A stretch of 64,000 nt of DNA from Hofstenia miamia (lineage: Eukaryota > Xenacoelomorpha > Acoela > Hofsteniidae). Where the stretch lies: the NCBI GenBank assembly GCA_900660155.1, contig CABFPE010000507.1, positions 541,321 to 605,320 on the forward strand, given 5' to 3'. Below the pieces are notes generated by a model. It did no database searches and was not told where the DNA came from. It was given only the letters and a program-made list of their open reading frames with translations. The translations under genes and the position numbers were made by a program. Each line of letters begins with the position of its first letter. Position 1 is the stretch's first letter. Below, in pieces: positions 61,014 through 64,000 of the stretch.

Positions 61014-62179
61014 GTGAGTTCAACATTTTGCAAAATCATTGTGTATTAAATAATTTTCTTAAAATATTTGAATTTTTATAAATCCTATTCTAAGTGAAAA
61101 ATTTCCAAATTAAGTGATATTTTGCAAGCATGGTGTTCGAGTTCTTGAGGGCAATCATTAAAGACTACAGCTAATCTTTAAACACATGACTATTCTGAAG
61201 TGTCTGAAACATTTGTGTGTCTCATCCTTAATGACATTGTTCAATGATGTTTTTCAGCAAAGTATTTATTGACAATAGTATTTCAGAGGATTGAATTCTT
61301 GTTAAATTCAGAGTTTAAATAAAAAATGGATTATGATTCAGTTGTCAAATAAATTGATGAATTCAAACTGATCGTAAAATTTATAATGCAAGAAACATAG
61401 TTATTTCAAAACCACTTGCTTTCGACTCTGCAATAGTTCAGACTATCTTTACAATTACTTTACAAATTTTTGAAATACAAAAACTAGAACTCTTGTTTCT
61501 GTAATTGGTAACTTATGAAGATGAATCTAAAATCCGTTTGATTAACAAGAATATTTTGTAGTTATTATCAATTTAGAAATGCATGGGGCAACACTATAAA
61601 ATATATGATCAGGTATATATTAATCATTTTAATTGTATTTAGTGCTTAAGTGGTTCCTGCAACAGTGCAAAACTACAAAGTAAGTAATCAGTATCAAATA
61701 TACAAAGTTTTAACTGCTACTATTATTTCTGCATAATATGTGATATATATACATATAACTGATTTGCCCCAAATTGCTAATAGGCTTAGCATTAATATTG
61801 ATTTTAGTTTGGTAATGGAAAATAGAAAGTATTTCTTTATTATAAGCAATAACAACAAGCATACAAAAATTCCCAATTTAAATTTAACTTTCAATTTCAG
61901 AAGAAATTGCAATTTTTAAATATTATTTTTTCCAATACTAAAAAATAACTTTTCTAAGTACTCATATAGACATTAATTTCAAGGTTCGGGAATAATTATG
62001 AATAAATTATTTTGAAATTTCATTCTGCACATATATCTTATAATTTTTGCAAACAGAAAGCTTCGAAAAAGCTGTTCACAAAGAATTTTATATCTTTTTG
62101 AGATCTAAGGAACATAATAATGAAAAAAAATTATTTTCAAGTATTAGCTCATATTTTTTATGATTAAAGTAAATCAGAT
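61014..62179. other. No gene recognised
   Basis: AT-rich sequence after the PAN-like exon. I found no matching downstream exon. Confidence 0.5.
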
Positions 62180-62304
62180 GCCACTAGTGGTCCACTGGTG
62201 GCTATGAGATGCTGCAATTGCTACTCCTGCAACTACTTCTCCATCAGTGTTTCACTGGTGGCTGCAATTGCCACTCCTGCCTCTGCTTCTACACCAGTGG
62301 TCCT
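62180..62304. repeat. Imperfect short tandem repeat rich in CACTGGTGG and CTACTCCTGC
   Basis: Two units of about 50-60 bases share CACTGGTGGCT, TGCAATTGC(T/C)ACTCCTGC and (C/T)TTCT(A/C)CA(C/T)CAGTG. The array ends exactly where the 1.7-kb direct repeat begins at 62305. Confidence 0.8.
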
Positions 62305-64000
62305 CCAAAATTAATTAGTATTTAACAACAGTTTAAACTAAAAATATGTAGATATATTTATCGCATATAAATTATAGAGTATGAATTTACACTAATTGGT
62401 CAGAAAAGCAAAAATTCTATTTATTAATTTTAATAGCAAGCATTCAAATTATTATAAGAATAATATATGCAATATTTCAACATTAAGTTTGAATTGTCTG
62501 AAAACTAGTAAAGCTCACTTTGACTTTATGTACTTTTATGTTGTTTCGAAAAAATTATTTCTAATTATAATTGAAATCTTAAATTAAAATGTATATTGAG
62601 GAAAATTATTATCAAATTTCTAAAGAATGTATAGAATGACAATTTGTAAGCTGACTTAATGTTTTTAATAATTGTAAAATTATATCTTTTTAGATAATGA
62701 AGTGGAATATTATTTCCAAGAGTTTTGGCTTAGTAATTGATATTTCTTGTCTAAGAGTACTGAATTGCGAGTGTTGAATCAAAAGAATTCTGTATTTATG
62801 TTTTTGTGGTTGTTTTATTTACTCTGTAATGGATTAGCTTTTTGTGATAAAAGTTTTATAAATTCTTAATACGTGTTTTCTGGGATGAATATCATAATTA
62901 AAAGATTCTTTTTTTGATGTCCTCTGGATAAGTTTCAGTGGGTGACAAGTGGGCATTTTTGAATGTTTTGGAAGTGCTTTTGTACACATTGCAATCCCAA
63001 ATATTGAAGCCTTCAGTGACCTTAAAACTGGTTTTTATTTATAAAACTATGCGTTTTCATGCATATTTCACTTAGTATATTTTTTAACTGTTTTATTGAC
63101 TCCAGGTAATGCTTAAAGTCTGATGTGATTTTTAAGCGCAATAGTTGTTCCTGATTATAATGCTGCTACTAATATATTCTGCTTCCAATTTTCCAAATTG
63201 TATCAATTGCTTACTTGAAAAACATCGTTTTCCAGTTATTGATGCATCATCATCAAAGTAAAATCATGTTAATTAGTTAATAATGGTTATCATTTATCAG
63301 GTTAAATCCACATTCCAAATCACTTCTGTCCTCTTGGTACAGTTTATAATATATTTTACAATTTTTTTTCATTGAAGGACAAAATCCTATAGAAATGCAT
63401 GCCAATGATTAATGTCTATGATATTATGCTTGTTAACATAATTTATAGGACATTGAATATGACGTTCGTTCAACAATGGCATCAAATTTGGCTGCAATTG
63501 CAGCGTGTTTGGACAAAGACACAAATTGTAATACGTTACTGCATGAAATTGAAGATCTAGCAAAAGATGAAGAGGCAGTAGTCAGCTATGCAGTTCTAGA
63601 CACTATTGCTGAAATCATTAACTACATAGATGGCGAGTCAGTGACTGAAAAAGTTAGTGCTTTTGTTGATTTACTTGTTGAAGTAAGTATTCTTATTTAG
63701 AAAAAGTCGTTGCCAAGCTATATTTAGGACTAAAATTGCAAGATTCATAAATCTCACATAATTGTTCCTTCATGACATTTTCGAGCTATCAATTAAGTAA
63801 CACCGTGATAGAATGTTAACTACGCATCTAGAAGAGATAATTGAGAAATAAAGTTATACTTAGTAAATATTAAGACGATTAAGACACTTTATTAGCTTAT
63901 AAAACTACTTTCTTAAAATTATACAGATATTTTAAATAAATTCAAATTTTTCTCAACGATTATGCTTTCTTCTCTTTTGTATGCTTTTGGTTTTGTATCC
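62305..64000 (+). repeat. 1.7-kb direct repeat, copy 2 (reaches the window edge)
   Basis: Same sequence as 21108-22803 at an offset of 41197. It starts in the middle of what is intron 2 in PPP4R4 copy A and is still matching at base 64000, so its real right end is unknown. Confidence 0.95.
63449..63652 (+). CDS. PPP4R4: Third copy of PPP4R4 exon 3 (orphan)
   Basis: Identical to copy A exon 3, with the same acceptor, the same GTTAGT donor and the alternative GTAAGT donor at 63683. No PPP4R4 exon 1 or 2 lies upstream within 20 kb on this strand, so it is part of a partial duplication or an assembly redundancy, unless exon 4 and other parts follow beyond the window. Confidence 0.8.

Noticed and set aside
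62396-62587. 63-codon frame MVRKAKILFINFNSKHSN, also at 21199-21390
   Set aside because: Its presence in both copies is explained by the 1.7-kb duplication; it lies in intron 2 and has no coding features.

Overview
This is an AT-rich (roughly 70% A+T by eye) animal nuclear sequence. Long introns with GT/AG borders, (TA)n microsatellites, one assembly gap, two stray N bases and decayed transposons of many families (hAT-type, Tc1, mariner, piggyBac, LINE, Penelope-like) show this. A DEG/ENaC channel exon, a class-A GPCR and two PPP4R4-like genes point to a metazoan. I cannot name the phylum or species from the sequence.

The core is a tail-to-tail pair of paralogues of PPP4R4, a HEAT-repeat regulatory subunit of protein phosphatase 4. 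Copy A (+ strand, 16690-26785) has four coding exons that join in phase 0 to a complete protein of about 771 residues. Copy B (- strand, 40155-32880) has matching exons 2, 3 and 4, all open, with the same phases and the same exon 3 length (204 nt). I did not find its first exon. The two genes converge with about 6.1 kb between their stop codons. A single-exon 7TM receptor (37553-36504, -) is nested in intron 3 of copy B on the same strand. A third copy of PPP4R4 exon 3 lies at 63449-63652, inside a 1.7-kb direct repeat (21108-22803 and 62305-64000) that looks identical. It is either a very recent duplication or an assembly artefact.

Flanks: 0-16 kb is mostly transposon debris: a 2.1-kb hAT-type element, a Tc1/mariner deletion derivative, a mariner relic, a reverse-transcriptase-related fossil and a piggyBac relic. 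It also holds one orphan first exon of a DEG/ENaC channel (11556-11855). A 1-kb hAT-type element with perfect 8-bp target duplications sits 424 bp upstream of the copy A start codon. From 40 to 64 kb there is another perfect hAT-type MITE, a Penelope-like fossil, LINE relics on both strands (one with a Tc1 relic inside it) and an orphan PAN/apple-like exon with a signal peptide (60690-61013).

The PPP4R4 pair is the only functional grouping: both should be scaffold subunits for the PP4 catalytic subunit. The GPCR, channel and PAN exons look like separate, partly captured genes. I saw no tRNA, rRNA or CRISPR array and found no clear new molecular system. The most notable items are the duplicated and re-duplicated PPP4R4 locus and the set of short hAT-type elements whose target-site duplications can still be read.
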